Source of the DNA: Oxalicibacterium faecigallinarum
GTDB taxonomy: Bacteria > Pseudomonadota > Gammaproteobacteria > Burkholderiales > Burkholderiaceae_D
Length of the DNA stretch: 64,000 bases
Assembly (NCBI RefSeq): GCF_014635705.1
Contig: NZ_BMDI01000002.1
Location: forward strand, 496,001 to 560,000
Direction: 5' to 3'
The translations under genes and the position numbers were made by a program. Positions 1 to 8,123 of this stretch are shown here, piece by piece. Position 1 is the stretch's first letter. Each line of letters begins with the position of its first letter. The notes below the pieces were generated by a model. That model was not told where the DNA came from, made no database searches, and was given only the letters and a program-made list of their open reading frames with translations.

Positions 1-66
1 ATCAGAACCGTTGCGGATTTTCTGATGGAGTCGTTTTCAAACAATCGACAGTTATTTGAAGCATGA
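1..66 (+). CDS. C-terminal end of a probable LysR-type regulator (5'-truncated by window)
   Basis: Reading from base 1, 21 sense codons run without interruption to a TGA at 64-66 and end in the residues VADFLMESF...RQLFEA. An aromatic/Leu-rich ending of the form 'F-L-x-x-x-F' is common at the C-terminus of LysR-family regulators, which is the only basis for the family call. The stop codon lies inside the left arm of the hairpin at 61-87. The rest of the gene lies outside the window, so function and target are unknown. Confidence 0.4.
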   Translation: MRTVADFLMESFSNNRQLFEA

Positions 67-90
67 TCCCTGCTTAGGGGATCATGCTTT
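61..90. terminator. Convergent hairpin holding the stop codons of both flanking genes
   Basis: GCATGATCCC at 61-70, a short loop and GGGATCATGC at 78-87 form a near-perfect hairpin followed by TTT. The TGA of the upstream plus-strand gene (64-66) is in one arm and the TGA of the minus-strand CGNR gene (82-84) is in the other. This symmetry suggests a bidirectional terminator between two convergent genes. The T tract is short, so efficiency is uncertain. Confidence 0.55.
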
Positions 91-663
91 GCTGCGGGCC
101 CTGTAAGCAGCTACTTTCATACGATTCCCACACATTGCCATGCTGCACCACCGACGACGTCCTGCTTTCGTACGGTCGTAAAACAGCAGTGTGCATTCAT
201 CGCACTCGCATTTCCTGACTTTCTCAAAGTTGGCTTCTGCCAGAAGCTGAGCAAGTGCTTCTGCCACCGGCAAAAGATCAGCTTCCACATTGTCTGATGC
301 CGCCTCCTGATTGGTCACGGCAGGCTCATCACCCTTGCTCCATCGAAGGACAAGGTGGTAACTACCTAATGAGAGGTAGCGATTCAACGCAGAGGGGTCT
401 GCCCATTTGCCGGCATGTCTCATGGTTACCAATTCACGCGCAATATCCCTTAGCTCAAGCGCTGCCTTGAGTAGTCCACGTGACTTGGCTTGATCCGAAC
501 GACGTGAGGCTACCTGTGCCTGTTGTAGCCACTTCGTCACGCTGGCGTCATCAGTCAGGAGATCCTGCTTGTTGTCTCCGACGCCATACGCCGTGTTAAT
601 GAAATCCAATGCCAAGTTGTCGCCAACAAACAATGCTGACGAATTGTGGCCGCTGCTGTCCAT
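82..663 (-). CDS. CGNR zinc-finger transcriptional regulator (ABATE domain)
   Basis: The 193-residue protein has a helical N-terminal ABATE-like region starting FVGDNLALDFINT. At the C-terminus is a CGNR zinc finger: C-x-C-x2-C in the stretch CECDEC, then the signature CSMAMCGNR followed by a basic tail. CGNR proteins are treated as DNA-binding regulators, and the zinc finger is the probable DNA-contacting part. The ATG at 663 is chosen because GGAG lies about 8 nt upstream; an in-frame ATG at 702 has no visible ribosome site and would start inside the operator region. The gene is divergent from an exported alpha/beta hydrolase across a short region with four GGTTAC-type half-sites, so it probably controls that gene and itself. 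Confidence 0.8.
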   Translation of the reverse strand: MDSSGHNSSALFVGDNLALDFINTAYGVGDNKQDLLTDDASVTKWLQQAQVASRRSDQAKSRGLLKAALELRDIARELVTMRHAGKWADPSALNRYLSLGSYHLVLRWSKGDEPAVTNQEAASDNVEADLLPVAEALAQLLAEANFEKVRKCECDECTLLFYDRTKAGRRRWCSMAMCGNRMKVAAYRARSKA

Positions 664-691
664 GTTGAGTCTCCAATTTACGACATCGATA

Positions 692-769
692 TTGTAACCC
701 ATAAAAAAACATTTGACAGGTTACGCATATGCTTTGTAACCTAAATATAAGCACTTTACAGGTTACATG
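692..769. promoter_or_regulatory. Divergent promoter with four GGTTAC/GTAACC half-sites
   Basis: Four half-sites are visible: GTAACC at 694-699, AGGTTAC at 718-724, GTAACCT at 736-742 and AGGTTAC at 760-766. The middle two form a dyad of 7-bp arms around an 11-bp spacer (718-742). A plausible plus-strand promoter overlaps it: TTGACA at 713-718, an 18-bp spacer and TAACCT at 737-742. The arrangement fits an operator bound by the adjacent CGNR regulator; this assignment is inference. Confidence 0.6.
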
Positions 770-814
770 CTTCCGGTGCGAAATTTTCAACTTATTCGTT
801 TAGGAGTCAGCACA

Positions 815-1804
815 ATGAAATTCAATCATCTTCTCTTCGGCGCCTTGGCCACCATCGGCATGGCAGGTGTCATTGCATCCACCCCAGCACATGCTGCGAG
901 CGCAAACAGTGCAGGAACAACCAAAGTAACGAGTGCGACACAGGTCAGCCATAAATTCGTGCGTGTTGGCGAGGTCAATGTGTTCTATCGCGAAGCAGGT
1001 AACCCATCTAACCCGACTGTCCTGCTTCTGCATGGCTTTCCGACGTCATCGTTCATGTATCGCAAGCTGATTCCTATCCTTGCCGATCGCTATCACGTTA
1101 TTGCCCCAGACCTGCCAGGCTTTGGCTTTACTGAAAGCCCTGACCGTTCGAAGTACGCCTACACCTTCGACAATCTGGCGAAGACCATCGATCAATTCAC
1201 TGATGAACTGAAGCTGAAGAAATACGCACTGCAAGTCTTTGACTACGGCGCGCCTGTTGGTTGGCGTCTTGCGGTAGCCCATCCTGAGCGTATTACCGCG
1301 ATCATCTCTCAGAATGGCAACGCGTACGAAGAGGGCCTGAGCGAGGGCTGGGCACCAATCCAGAAATACTGGAAAGAACCTAATGATGCCAATCGCAATG
1401 CCCTGCGCGACTTCCTGAAGCACGATGCAATCAAGTGGCAGTACGAGACGGGCGTGAAAGACGTCAGCAAAGTAGCCCCAGAATCCTATTTCCTTGACGC
1501 CACAATGGTTGCGCGTCCGGGCAATGATGAAATTCAACTGGACTTGTTCAAGGACTACGCAACCAACGTGGACCTGTATCCGAAATTCCAAGAGTACTTC
1601 CGCAAAAACAAACCAGCGCTGCTGGCTGTTTGGGGCAAAAACGATCCGTTCTTCTTGCCACCAGGCGCTGAAGCATTCAAGCGCGACATTCCAAAGGCAG
1701 AGGTTCGTTTCTACGACACGGGGCACTTTGCTCTAGAAACGCATGTCGATGAGATTGGTCAGGCAATCCACAAGTTCTTGGATCGCAACATATCGCGTCG
1801 TTAA
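815..1804 (+). CDS. Exported alpha/beta hydrolase, dehalogenase/epoxide-hydrolase-like
   Basis: The 329-residue protein starts with a signal peptide (basic start, hydrophobic core, AHA cleavage motif near residue 27), so it is probably periplasmic. The fold motifs are clear: oxyanion-hole HGFP at 73-76, a nucleophile elbow VFDYGAPVG with Asp143 in place of Ser, acid candidate Asp277 in WGKNDPFF, and His304 in GHFALE. An Asp nucleophile is typical of haloalkane dehalogenases and epoxide hydrolases; the substrate cannot be told. The ATG at 815 has TAGGAG upstream; an in-frame ATG at 767 lies in the operator and lacks a ribosome site. Probably regulated by the divergent CGNR protein. Confidence 0.8.
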   Translation: MKFNHLLFGALATIGMAGVIASTPAHAASANSAGTTKVTSATQVSHKFVRVGEVNVFYREAGNPSNPTVLLLHGFPTSSFMYRKLIPILADRYHVIAPDLPGFGFTESPDRSKYAYTFDNLAKTIDQFTDELKLKKYALQVFDYGAPVGWRLAVAHPERITAIISQNGNAYEEGLSEGWAPIQKYWKEPNDANRNALRDFLKHDAIKWQYETGVKDVSKVAPESYFLDATMVARPGNDEIQLDLFKDYATNVDLYPKFQEYFRKNKPALLAVWGKNDPFFLPPGAEAFKRDIPKAEVRFYDTGHFALETHVDEIGQAIHKFLDRNISRR

Positions 1805-1849
1805 GCATGATGCTCTGAGGTCTGATTATCGCAATCGACCTTAAAACTC

Positions 1850-1880
1850 CCCAGGCAGTGCAATAACTTCGCTGTCTGGG
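1850..1880 (+). terminator. Hairpin downstream of the alpha/beta hydrolase
   Basis: CCCAGGCAG at 1850-1858 can pair with CTGTCTGGG at 1872-1880 (nine pairs, one G-U). No T run follows, so this could be an attenuator or a processing structure rather than a terminator. The rest of the 295-bp gap up to the ohr gene shows no gene. Confidence 0.3.
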
Positions 1881-2099
1881 CACCCCTCTAATTTCTCTTC
1901 CCGTTGTGCATTTATTCTCAGCCGCTACGCGCGAATGCTGAATGTTTCGCAAGGACAAATCGGCGTAGTCTCCGATCAATGTTGAAGCCGGATTGCGATC
2001 TCGCGTGTAGTGCACGTGATTTAGCCCGCTGCTTCTATGCAGGTTGATATTGGCACTGTCCCACTCCACGTTTCCAACTTTAATTCGAAAGGAATCGAG

Positions 2100-2525
2100 A
2101 TGTTAGTTGATGTGAAATACAGAACAAGTGCGACGGCGACGGGTGGTCGAGAAGGCACAACACGGTCAGATGACGGCCGCCTAGAAGCAAAGCTATCCCT
2201 TCCGAAAGAACTGGGAGGTCCTGGTGGCGACGGAACAAATCCTGAACAGCTTTTTGCTGCTGGTTACGCCGCATGCTTCATCGGCGCGATCAAGTACGCA
2301 GGACTCCAACTCAAGCTAAAAGTACCTGCAGAAACGACCGTTACGGCAAAAGTTGGTATTGGCCCGCATTACGACGGTGGCTTTGGTATTACAGCTGATC
2401 TCGAAGTCAGCCTTCCAGGCGTAGATGAAGCGGATGCCCAAAAGTTGATTGATTTGGCACACAAGACTTGTCCTTACTCCAATGCCACTCGCAGCAATGT
2501 CGATGTAGGCATCACCTTGGTTTAG
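2100..2525 (+). CDS. ohr: Organic hydroperoxide resistance protein (Ohr/OsmC family)
   Basis: At 141 residues the protein has the normal Ohr length. It has GGREG near the N-terminus with Arg17, the block ELGGPGG...GTNPEQLFAAGYAACF carrying Glu49 and Cys59, and KTCPYSNATR with Cys124. This is the reactive/resolving cysteine pair plus Arg and Glu known from Ohr thiol peroxidases, which reduce organic and lipid hydroperoxides using lipoylated proteins. The ATG at 2100 has AAAGGAA upstream; an in-frame ATG at 2037 would add 21 residues not found in the family. It lies in a run of plus-strand redox genes. Confidence 0.9.
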   Translation: MLVDVKYRTSATATGGREGTTRSDDGRLEAKLSLPKELGGPGGDGTNPEQLFAAGYAACFIGAIKYAGLQLKLKVPAETTVTAKVGIGPHYDGGFGITADLEVSLPGVDEADAQKLIDLAHKTCPYSNATRSNVDVGITLV

Positions 2526-2565
2526 ATCTAAAAACATCAACATTTAATCTGAGCGACTTCATCAT

Positions 2566-3750
2566 ATGAAAATCACATCTTCTCTTACTGCTGCCATCGC
2601 TGCCGTGTTATTCGGAGCGTACTCCACGTCAACGATGGCATCTGAGTATGGACCACCTGAGCTATGGCGTAGTTATAACGGCATCACGTGGGACGGTGCG
2701 CCAACCAACACGGAGAATGCAGCATCGCTCTCCGTCAATGCCCCAATTGCTGGACTTCACTTTGGTAACAACGGTCGTGCGTTTGTCAGTACGCCACGAG
2801 TGGTAAGTAAAGATTTGCCTGCGACGTTGAATATTCTCGATACGTCCAATACATCCGGACCTGCACATCTCAAAGCATTCCCTTCGGTAGAAAGGAATGC
2901 GGTCAATAACCGGCCTGAACACAATTTGAGAAGTGTGCTTGGTTTCTATACCGACAAAACGAACGGATGGCTATGGGCTTTGGATATGGGTTACGTCGCT
3001 GGCGAAACTGAAGCACCAGCTGGCGCACAAAAGATTGTGATCTACAGCCAGCGCACAGGACGAGTGATCAAACGCATTCCGTTAGATTCCGTAGCGAACC
3101 GCAAAACTAGCTTCCTCAACGACATCGTTGTCGATGAGCGCAGAAAGATTGCTTACGTATCAGATAGCGGGCTGCGTGGAAATGACGCTGGATTAATTGT
3201 TGTCGATTTCATGAGTGGCAAGACACGTCGTGTTCTTGATCGAGACACGAGCGTTCAACCTGAAAAAGATGTGGAAACGGTTGCAGAAGGCATCAACATC
3301 CTACCCGGCTACCCGCTTCGGGTCGGAATCAATGGTATTGCGTTGTCACCCGATGCATCCATTCTTTATTGGGCTGTCACAACAGGTAAGAATGCGCATT
3401 CGATATCGACCTCTGCACTAAGAAACAAAGCACTCACTGATGTCGAGCTTGCAAAGCAGGTACGTAATTTGGGTGATGTGGGTGGCAATACCGACGGCAT
3501 TGTGACTGACGCCAGTGGTGACCTTTACCTCACGGACATCACGCGCAGCGGCATTGTCCGCTACGAAACCAGCTCGAAGTCCATGTCCTTGCTTTACAAG
3601 GATGAGCGTATTCATTGGCCAGATACGATTACCCGATCTGCTGAGGGCGACTTTTTCTTCACATCAAGCGCACTTCATAAACATTTCATGGGCTCAGTCA
3701 AACTCGGTGAAGAGCGTTACGACGTATGGCGTCTTCCTCTCTTGAAGTGA
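2566..3750 (+). CDS. Exported Yellow/major-royal-jelly-like beta-propeller protein
   Basis: The 394-residue protein has a signal peptide (TMAS near residues 23-26), then a propeller-like body. Recognisable parts are LRSVLGFYTDKTNGWLWALD, SFLNDIVVDERRKIAYVSDSG, GINGIALSPDASILYW and TDGIVTDASGDLYLTD. These repeated blade motifs resemble SMP-30/gluconolactonase and more closely the major royal jelly/Yellow family, sparsely found in bacteria. Ligand or reaction is unknown. It sits 41 bp after ohr and 40 bp before the next gene, so it is probably co-transcribed with them. Confidence 0.7.
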   Translation: MKITSSLTAAIAAVLFGAYSTSTMASEYGPPELWRSYNGITWDGAPTNTENAASLSVNAPIAGLHFGNNGRAFVSTPRVVSKDLPATLNILDTSNTSGPAHLKAFPSVERNAVNNRPEHNLRSVLGFYTDKTNGWLWALDMGYVAGETEAPAGAQKIVIYSQRTGRVIKRIPLDSVANRKTSFLNDIVVDERRKIAYVSDSGLRGNDAGLIVVDFMSGKTRRVLDRDTSVQPEKDVETVAEGINILPGYPLRVGINGIALSPDASILYWAVTTGKNAHSISTSALRNKALTDVELAKQVRNLGDVGGNTDGIVTDASGDLYLTDITRSGIVRYETSSKSMSLLYKDERIHWPDTITRSAEGDFFFTSSALHKHFMGSVKLGEERYDVWRLPLLK

Positions 3751-3789
3751 GCGCAACGCAACATCGACCTAACCCTCTAGGAGAAATGT

Positions 3790-4404
3790 ATGACGGATAC
3801 ATTGAAGAATGCTAGTCCACAAGGATACGGGCCACACCAGACGGAGCGTCTTCCTTTGCTTCAAGACTCAATGATGAATGCTGAACAACGTGCCGCAGCA
3901 GATGCCATCATTAATGGCCCCAGGAAGAGTCTTTACGGTGCATTCATCCCATTGTTATATGCGCCAGCTTTAACCGCGCCTGTGGGTGATTTAGGCGCAA
4001 AGCTTCGATTTGAAGGTGTGTTGTCGGACGCAGTGAGAGAACTAACGATCTGCGTGGTTGCTCGCGAAACCAGTAATCAATTCGAGTGGCAAGTACATGC
4101 ACCTACGGCAATCAATGCTGGTGTGCCTACCAACGCACTGGATTCCATCAGTGTGGGTAGCACTGTGCACGGGTTACCGCCAGATCTTCAGCACGCAGTG
4201 GATTTCACACAGGAGTTGCTCCGAAATCATGGTGTGAGCGATCAAACCTACCTGCTAGCGAAGAATACGTTTGGTGAGAAAGGAGTCATGGAACTCACAA
4301 CGTTGATTGGCTACTTTGTCATGGTGTGCTGGGTGATGAATGTCGCCAAAACACCGGGGCCAACCGCCGCCAAAGCGAACGCATTGTCAGGCCTTCCAAA
4401 TTAA
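3790..4404 (+). CDS. Carboxymuconolactone decarboxylase-like protein
   Basis: The central block LRFEGVLSDAVRELTICVVARETSNQFEWQVHAPTAINAGV matches the helical CMD/AhpD fold, including the E-W-x-x-H segment. Only one cysteine is present in that block, so it lacks the AhpD CxxC redox pair and is unlikely to be a peroxidase of that type. Such proteins (about 200 residues) occur next to oxidoreductases in aromatic-compound and stress clusters. The start has AGGAG about 8 nt upstream. The substrate is not known. Confidence 0.75.
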   Translation: MTDTLKNASPQGYGPHQTERLPLLQDSMMNAEQRAAADAIINGPRKSLYGAFIPLLYAPALTAPVGDLGAKLRFEGVLSDAVRELTICVVARETSNQFEWQVHAPTAINAGVPTNALDSISVGSTVHGLPPDLQHAVDFTQELLRNHGVSDQTYLLAKNTFGEKGVMELTTLIGYFVMVCWVMNVAKTPGPTAAKANALSGLPN

Positions 4405-4429
4405 TAAACCGCTTTAAAGAAACTGAATC

Positions 4430-5080
4430 ATGAAACTCGTATATGTCGCCGATCCCATGTGTTCATGGTGCTACGGCTTTGGTAAGGAAATGACGCAGCT
4501 CATGTTGTTACGACCCGATCTGGACTTAGAGATCGTCGTAGGAGGTTTGCGTGCAGGTGCGACGGATGTGCTCGACGATGAAGGGAAGCAGTTCCGGCTG
4601 ACCCACTGGCGTCGCGTGGAAGCGCTCAGTGGCTTACCCTTCAATAGAGAAGGACTCATCGCCCGCAAAAACTTTGTTTATGACACAGAGCCAATTTGTC
4701 GAGCAGTAGTAGCTGCCCGCCTCATCGCTCCTGAGATCGACCTGCTTGCTGTATTTCGTGCACTACAAACAGCGTTCTATGTCGATGCAGTAGACACCAC
4801 TGACGGACGCGTTCTTGCGCGCTTTGGTAGTGAAGCGATGAGTAGATTGGGATTTCCTACCGATATCAGCTTTTTTTATAAGGTTTGGTCTGACGTGAAA
4901 ACGATTGCGGCAACGAAGTCGGATTTTTCGCGTGCCAAGGCGCTGGGCGTTAGAAGTTTCCCAACGCTTCTACTTGAGAATGCGGGAGAGATGCGGGTCA
5001 TCAGCCCAGGATATGCCCAAGTAAATGAAGTAGTACTGAGTCTCGATGCCGCATTACGTGTGACAGATTTACAGACCTAG
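4430..5080 (+). CDS. DsbA-family (FrnE-like) oxidoreductase
   Basis: The 216-residue protein begins MKLVYVADPMCSWCYGF, with the CxxC active site at Cys11-Cys14 right after the first strand. The cis-proline region is GVRSFPTLLLE, typical of a thioredoxin fold. A long helical insert lies between them, as in DsbA and 2-hydroxychromene-2-carboxylate isomerase relatives. No signal peptide is visible, so it is probably cytoplasmic, like FrnE. It is the last gene of the plus-strand redox group and lies 25 bp after the CMD-like gene. Confidence 0.8.
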   Translation: MKLVYVADPMCSWCYGFGKEMTQLMLLRPDLDLEIVVGGLRAGATDVLDDEGKQFRLTHWRRVEALSGLPFNREGLIARKNFVYDTEPICRAVVAARLIAPEIDLLAVFRALQTAFYVDAVDTTDGRVLARFGSEAMSRLGFPTDISFFYKVWSDVKTIAATKSDFSRAKALGVRSFPTLLLENAGEMRVISPGYAQVNEVVLSLDAALRVTDLQT

Positions 5081-5366
5081 GTTCATAGGCCTGCGCCCTT
5101 TGGGCGTGGGCAAAGTGCAGAGATCTATCAAAGCTAATGATCCCCGACCGCTTTTAGATGCTCATCATTAGAACCGTGCATACCAAAACTCAGGGCTCTT
5201 TTTTGTGGTCAAGAACCTGTAAAACCTCACCTATAGCGCAGCTCAAGTGAGCTTTTAATCAAAATGCAGAAAATATGATCGAATTTTCTTGTTTTCTTTT
5301 CGTAGCCAAGTATTCTGCTCTGATATAGGACTATAGTTGTCAGATATATGGCGCGTTAGGATAGGT

Positions 5367-5624
5367 ATGAAAATCAACAATCTCGATCGCTTCAGCAACC
5401 CTGGCGTCTTAACTCCGTCGACCCCATTTCTCGGCTCCACTGTAGGCGCTTGGGAACGCGCTTTCACAAAGAACTTCGCTGAACGCATCCGGGCAGAGCA
5501 AGAAGCCGCTCGTCTTAATGGTTATTCTTACGAAGCTGCTGTTAAGTTAGTCAAAGAACAAAAGATTAAGTCGCAAGATGTGGCGAGCTCAATTGAATGG
5601 CGTAAGGAGTTGGTTTACTTGTAG
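5367..5624 (+). CDS. Hypothetical protein, 85 aa
   Basis: The ATG at 5367 with AGG-type sequence a few bases upstream is preferred to an earlier in-frame ATG at 5337. The product is a small charged protein with a likely helical middle (AFTKNFAERIRAEQEAARLNGYSYEAAVKLVKEQ) and no membrane segment. I do not recognise the family. It begins an AT-richer stretch unlike the genes to its left and may mark the start of the accessory island. Confidence 0.45.
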   Translation: MKINNLDRFSNPGVLTPSTPFLGSTVGAWERAFTKNFAERIRAEQEAARLNGYSYEAAVKLVKEQKIKSQDVASSIEWRKELVYL

Positions 5625-5832
5625 ATTCATTCTTACACGTGAGATACAGCTGACGTTAATTATCAATTTGAATTTCTTCAAAGACTACTTACTTCTCAAA
5701 CTGGAACTATAAGCCTACGAACGCTGCAAGATTATGGTTCTAGGCTCAAATTGGTACAACCAGATATTCGTGGTGCAGGAAAGAAGATGCGCTCACGTTT
5801 TAGCAAAGCGTATAGATTTATGAGGAAGAGCG

Positions 5833-6867
5833 ATGCCGCAGGCAAAAGCGTATAGCGAGAAACACAAAAGAAATATATCCCTCGAAGAAGCGCATATTTT
5901 GTTTTTTCAGCAACCGGAGGATAAACGAAATCGATTTGTTTTCCGTTGTGGTGACCCCAGATGTAGATCAATGCTACAACCCCTTGTTGTTGCCGCTCTT
6001 TATGATCGACCAACAGGAACTCCCAGCAAAACGATTAAGCATAAATCACCTTACTTTCGAGAGCATCGAAACCATCCCCACATTGACTCATGCACTTGGG
6101 TAAACGACGAGCCCAAAGATAGCGATGTCGAAGAAAAGACTGAAGTAAGGTCGCCTGCGAATGGGGATGTGTCGGAAGAGTTTGGGTTGGTTTTTACACC
6201 ATTCCGCCTGCAAAAGAAAAAAGGAACATCAGAGAAAAAAGGCGGGACAGAACACGAGTCCAGCGAAGAAAATGAGTTGAGTGGGAGCGATAAGAATGAT
6301 TACAGTGATGTCGGCAACGGAAGCCAGCCCAAACCACACACATCCAAATTCATGGCCTCTGTCGCCGCGTCTTTCCTCAAATTCACTGAAGAACAGCGAA
6401 AAAGAACCCCGTTGGTCATTGATGGCATTGTTAAAGGAGAGTTCTATTCCATCTGTTTGCCGATAACTGGCTTTCATGCCTTCTATCAGAAACAACGAAT
6501 CTATCGAGGGATTGTAAAAGTCGTAGAACTAGACAATGTCTTTCTGTTGAAATTCCGATTGAAGATCAAGTTCTCTCTAACTAAGGCGACGTCTAATGAG
6601 ACAAAGACACAGGCAAAGACCTCTGCAGAAATAAAGTTGCTTAAGAAGTGGTTAGAAAGCAACGACAGAGCTCTTCTAAAGCTTTTGAGTGAAATTGCTC
6701 AGAGAAAAAATGATGCATGGTGTTTCTTCTATTCTCAAAGCGTTCCAGTTGAGATTGAGAATCAAGAGAAAGTTCAGTTTAGTGTTGAAGATGCAAATCA
6801 TATTGCGGTCCTTGATACGTCCGAGATCAAGGTGCTTTCCTCTACTGGCGATCCCCTCAAGGACTAA
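5833..6867 (+). CDS. Hypothetical protein with CoiA-like Cys/His cluster
   Basis: The 344-residue protein has an N-terminal module with Cys39-x4-Cys44 (FRCGDPRCRS), then YFREHRNHPHIDSC with His78, His83 and Cys87. This pattern resembles the zinc-ribbon-like N-terminus of CoiA-type proteins. A highly charged Ser/Glu/Lys linker (about 95-165) separates it from a C-terminal domain of mixed strands and helices that I do not recognise. Codon use is AT-rich compared with the housekeeping genes here. Its place beside defence-type genes suggests an accessory role, but no function can be assigned. Confidence 0.6.
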   Translation: MPQAKAYSEKHKRNISLEEAHILFFQQPEDKRNRFVFRCGDPRCRSMLQPLVVAALYDRPTGTPSKTIKHKSPYFREHRNHPHIDSCTWVNDEPKDSDVEEKTEVRSPANGDVSEEFGLVFTPFRLQKKKGTSEKKGGTEHESSEENELSGSDKNDYSDVGNGSQPKPHTSKFMASVAASFLKFTEEQRKRTPLVIDGIVKGEFYSICLPITGFHAFYQKQRIYRGIVKVVELDNVFLLKFRLKIKFSLTKATSNETKTQAKTSAEIKLLKKWLESNDRALLKLLSEIAQRKNDAWCFFYSQSVPVEIENQEKVQFSVEDANHIAVLDTSEIKVLSSTGDPLKD

Positions 6868-6868
6868 C

Positions 6869-7162
6869 TCACGATTGAGCTCGAAAAGTGGTTAATGTAT
6901 CCAGCAAAGTAATTTTTCTTTGCTGGAGAATTCTTACCACATAGTCCTTCTCAGGTTGCGGTCTATTAATCATAAAGATTTCGACAGCGACACAGATCTC
7001 GTTCGCAGCGTCAATCAGTTCCTCAATGCTATTAGTCGTATATGTATTGCTTTGCTGAAGAGATAAATCTGTTTTTTCTGATCGGTGAGCTTTAAGCGTA
7101 TGTGTCTGAGAAAATTTCTCTTTATGCTTCATCTCTGAGCCCTGGAAACAATGACGTTTCAA
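6869..7162 (-). CDS. Hypothetical small protein (doubtful)
   Basis: The reading frame of 97 codons ends one base after the converging upstream gene. A second in-frame ATG lies at 7132. The product is Lys/Thr/Gln-rich at the N-terminus with a helical C-terminal part (IEELIDAANEICVAVEIFMI) and no known motif. No strong ribosome site is seen at either start. It may be real because no other frame is open here, but support is weak. Confidence 0.35.
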   Translation of the reverse strand: MKRHCFQGSEMKHKEKFSQTHTLKAHRSEKTDLSLQQSNTYTTNSIEELIDAANEICVAVEIFMINRPQPEKDYVVRILQQRKITLLDTLTTFRAQS

Positions 7163-7324
7163 CTATGACGAATAGTCTCAGAACACCTGTGACGAAAGCT
7201 AAACTATTTGAGTAACGATTTGATTTTTAAGAGATATGCTTCGCATTCAGGATATCTCCGATCAGTTATTAGAAATAGCACTAGACTGTCCTAGTTTCCC
7301 GTTGAACGAGAAAGAACTAGATTT

Positions 7325-8062
7325 TCAACATACCTTGGCTTCGTAAATACGACGAGCTAGGAGACTTGCAAAGATCAAATACTGCGCTGCCTTGTCCGAG
7401 TCGAGGTCATGATTCAGTGAATGAGCTTTGGGATTTCGAATGCCAAGGTAAGCACCAACCAAAATTTGCATGAAGCCTTTCTGGTCATTTCGACCGGATT
7501 CCGTGTTGAGTTCGCTGAGGATCAGGTGCGGTTTTTCCAAACTCAATACTTGTGTCGCCAGCGCCGCGCCATCAAGATCCAGACCCGTGCGTTCTCGCAT
7601 TAAATCAAAGATCGCGACAACAGAGTTCAAAACAGCATCCCGGTAATGTCCGTCCACATAGTGCTGGAAAGCATGCGAGAAGATTATGGGATGTAGTAGT
7701 TCCTCGAAGCCCATACTCGATTTCGTACCAGTCGCTTCGCGCACATGCGCTTCCGCTCTTACTTCAACTTGGGGAAGATCACGGGCAAGGATATCATCGT
7801 AGTCATTGGCTGCTCCAAATCCGATATGCCTACCAAGATTTCCCATGTCTTGCTCAGGAAACCCTGCACCAGTCCACAGCTTGCGCAGTAGCTGATAGTC
7901 GGATTTCAAATAGCCATTAATCAACTTGGCTCCTGCTTTATCGTCGTTCGCAAGCAGGCCTTGTGCATCGATCGCTTTCTGACGCATGGCCCGAAACAGG
8001 GCATTTACCTCCAAGTACCATTCAAGTATTACATTACCCACGGTTGACCTTTTCCATTTCAC
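7325..8062 (-). CDS. TIGR02391 (Ymh) family protein
   Basis: The 245-residue protein ends in the block LHPIIFSHAFQHYVDGHYRDAVLNSVVAIFDLMRE...GFMQILVGAYLGIRNPKAHS. This HP...A...F..G.Y.eAv... and G..GiRNP.aH pattern is the hallmark of the Ymh/TIGR02391 family, whose function is unknown and which is often found beside restriction or abortive-infection genes. The start is GTG with AGGTG six bases upstream. It is the last of three minus-strand genes, 61 nt after the 301-aa protein, and is probably co-transcribed with the caspase-helicase. Confidence 0.75.
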   Translation of the reverse strand: MKWKRSTVGNVILEWYLEVNALFRAMRQKAIDAQGLLANDDKAGAKLINGYLKSDYQLLRKLWTGAGFPEQDMGNLGRHIGFGAANDYDDILARDLPQVEVRAEAHVREATGTKSSMGFEELLHPIIFSHAFQHYVDGHYRDAVLNSVVAIFDLMRERTGLDLDGAALATQVLSLEKPHLILSELNTESGRNDQKGFMQILVGAYLGIRNPKAHSLNHDLDSDKAAQYLIFASLLARRIYEAKVC

Positions 8063-8123
8063 AAGACACCTAAAATTTGCTTAAGAGAACCCCGCTAGCG
8101 CGCAAACATACGCTTTCGCGCCG

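Noticed and set aside
5721-5864. Short basic frame before the CoiA-like gene
   Set aside because: It reads as a Lys/Arg-rich end (KKMRSRFSKAYRFMRK) but has no start codon with a ribosome site; possibly a remnant, not supportable as a gene.
7236-7346. 36-codon plus-strand frame with AAGAGAT upstream
   Set aside because: Too short, overlaps the end of the Ymh gene and has no recognisable motif.
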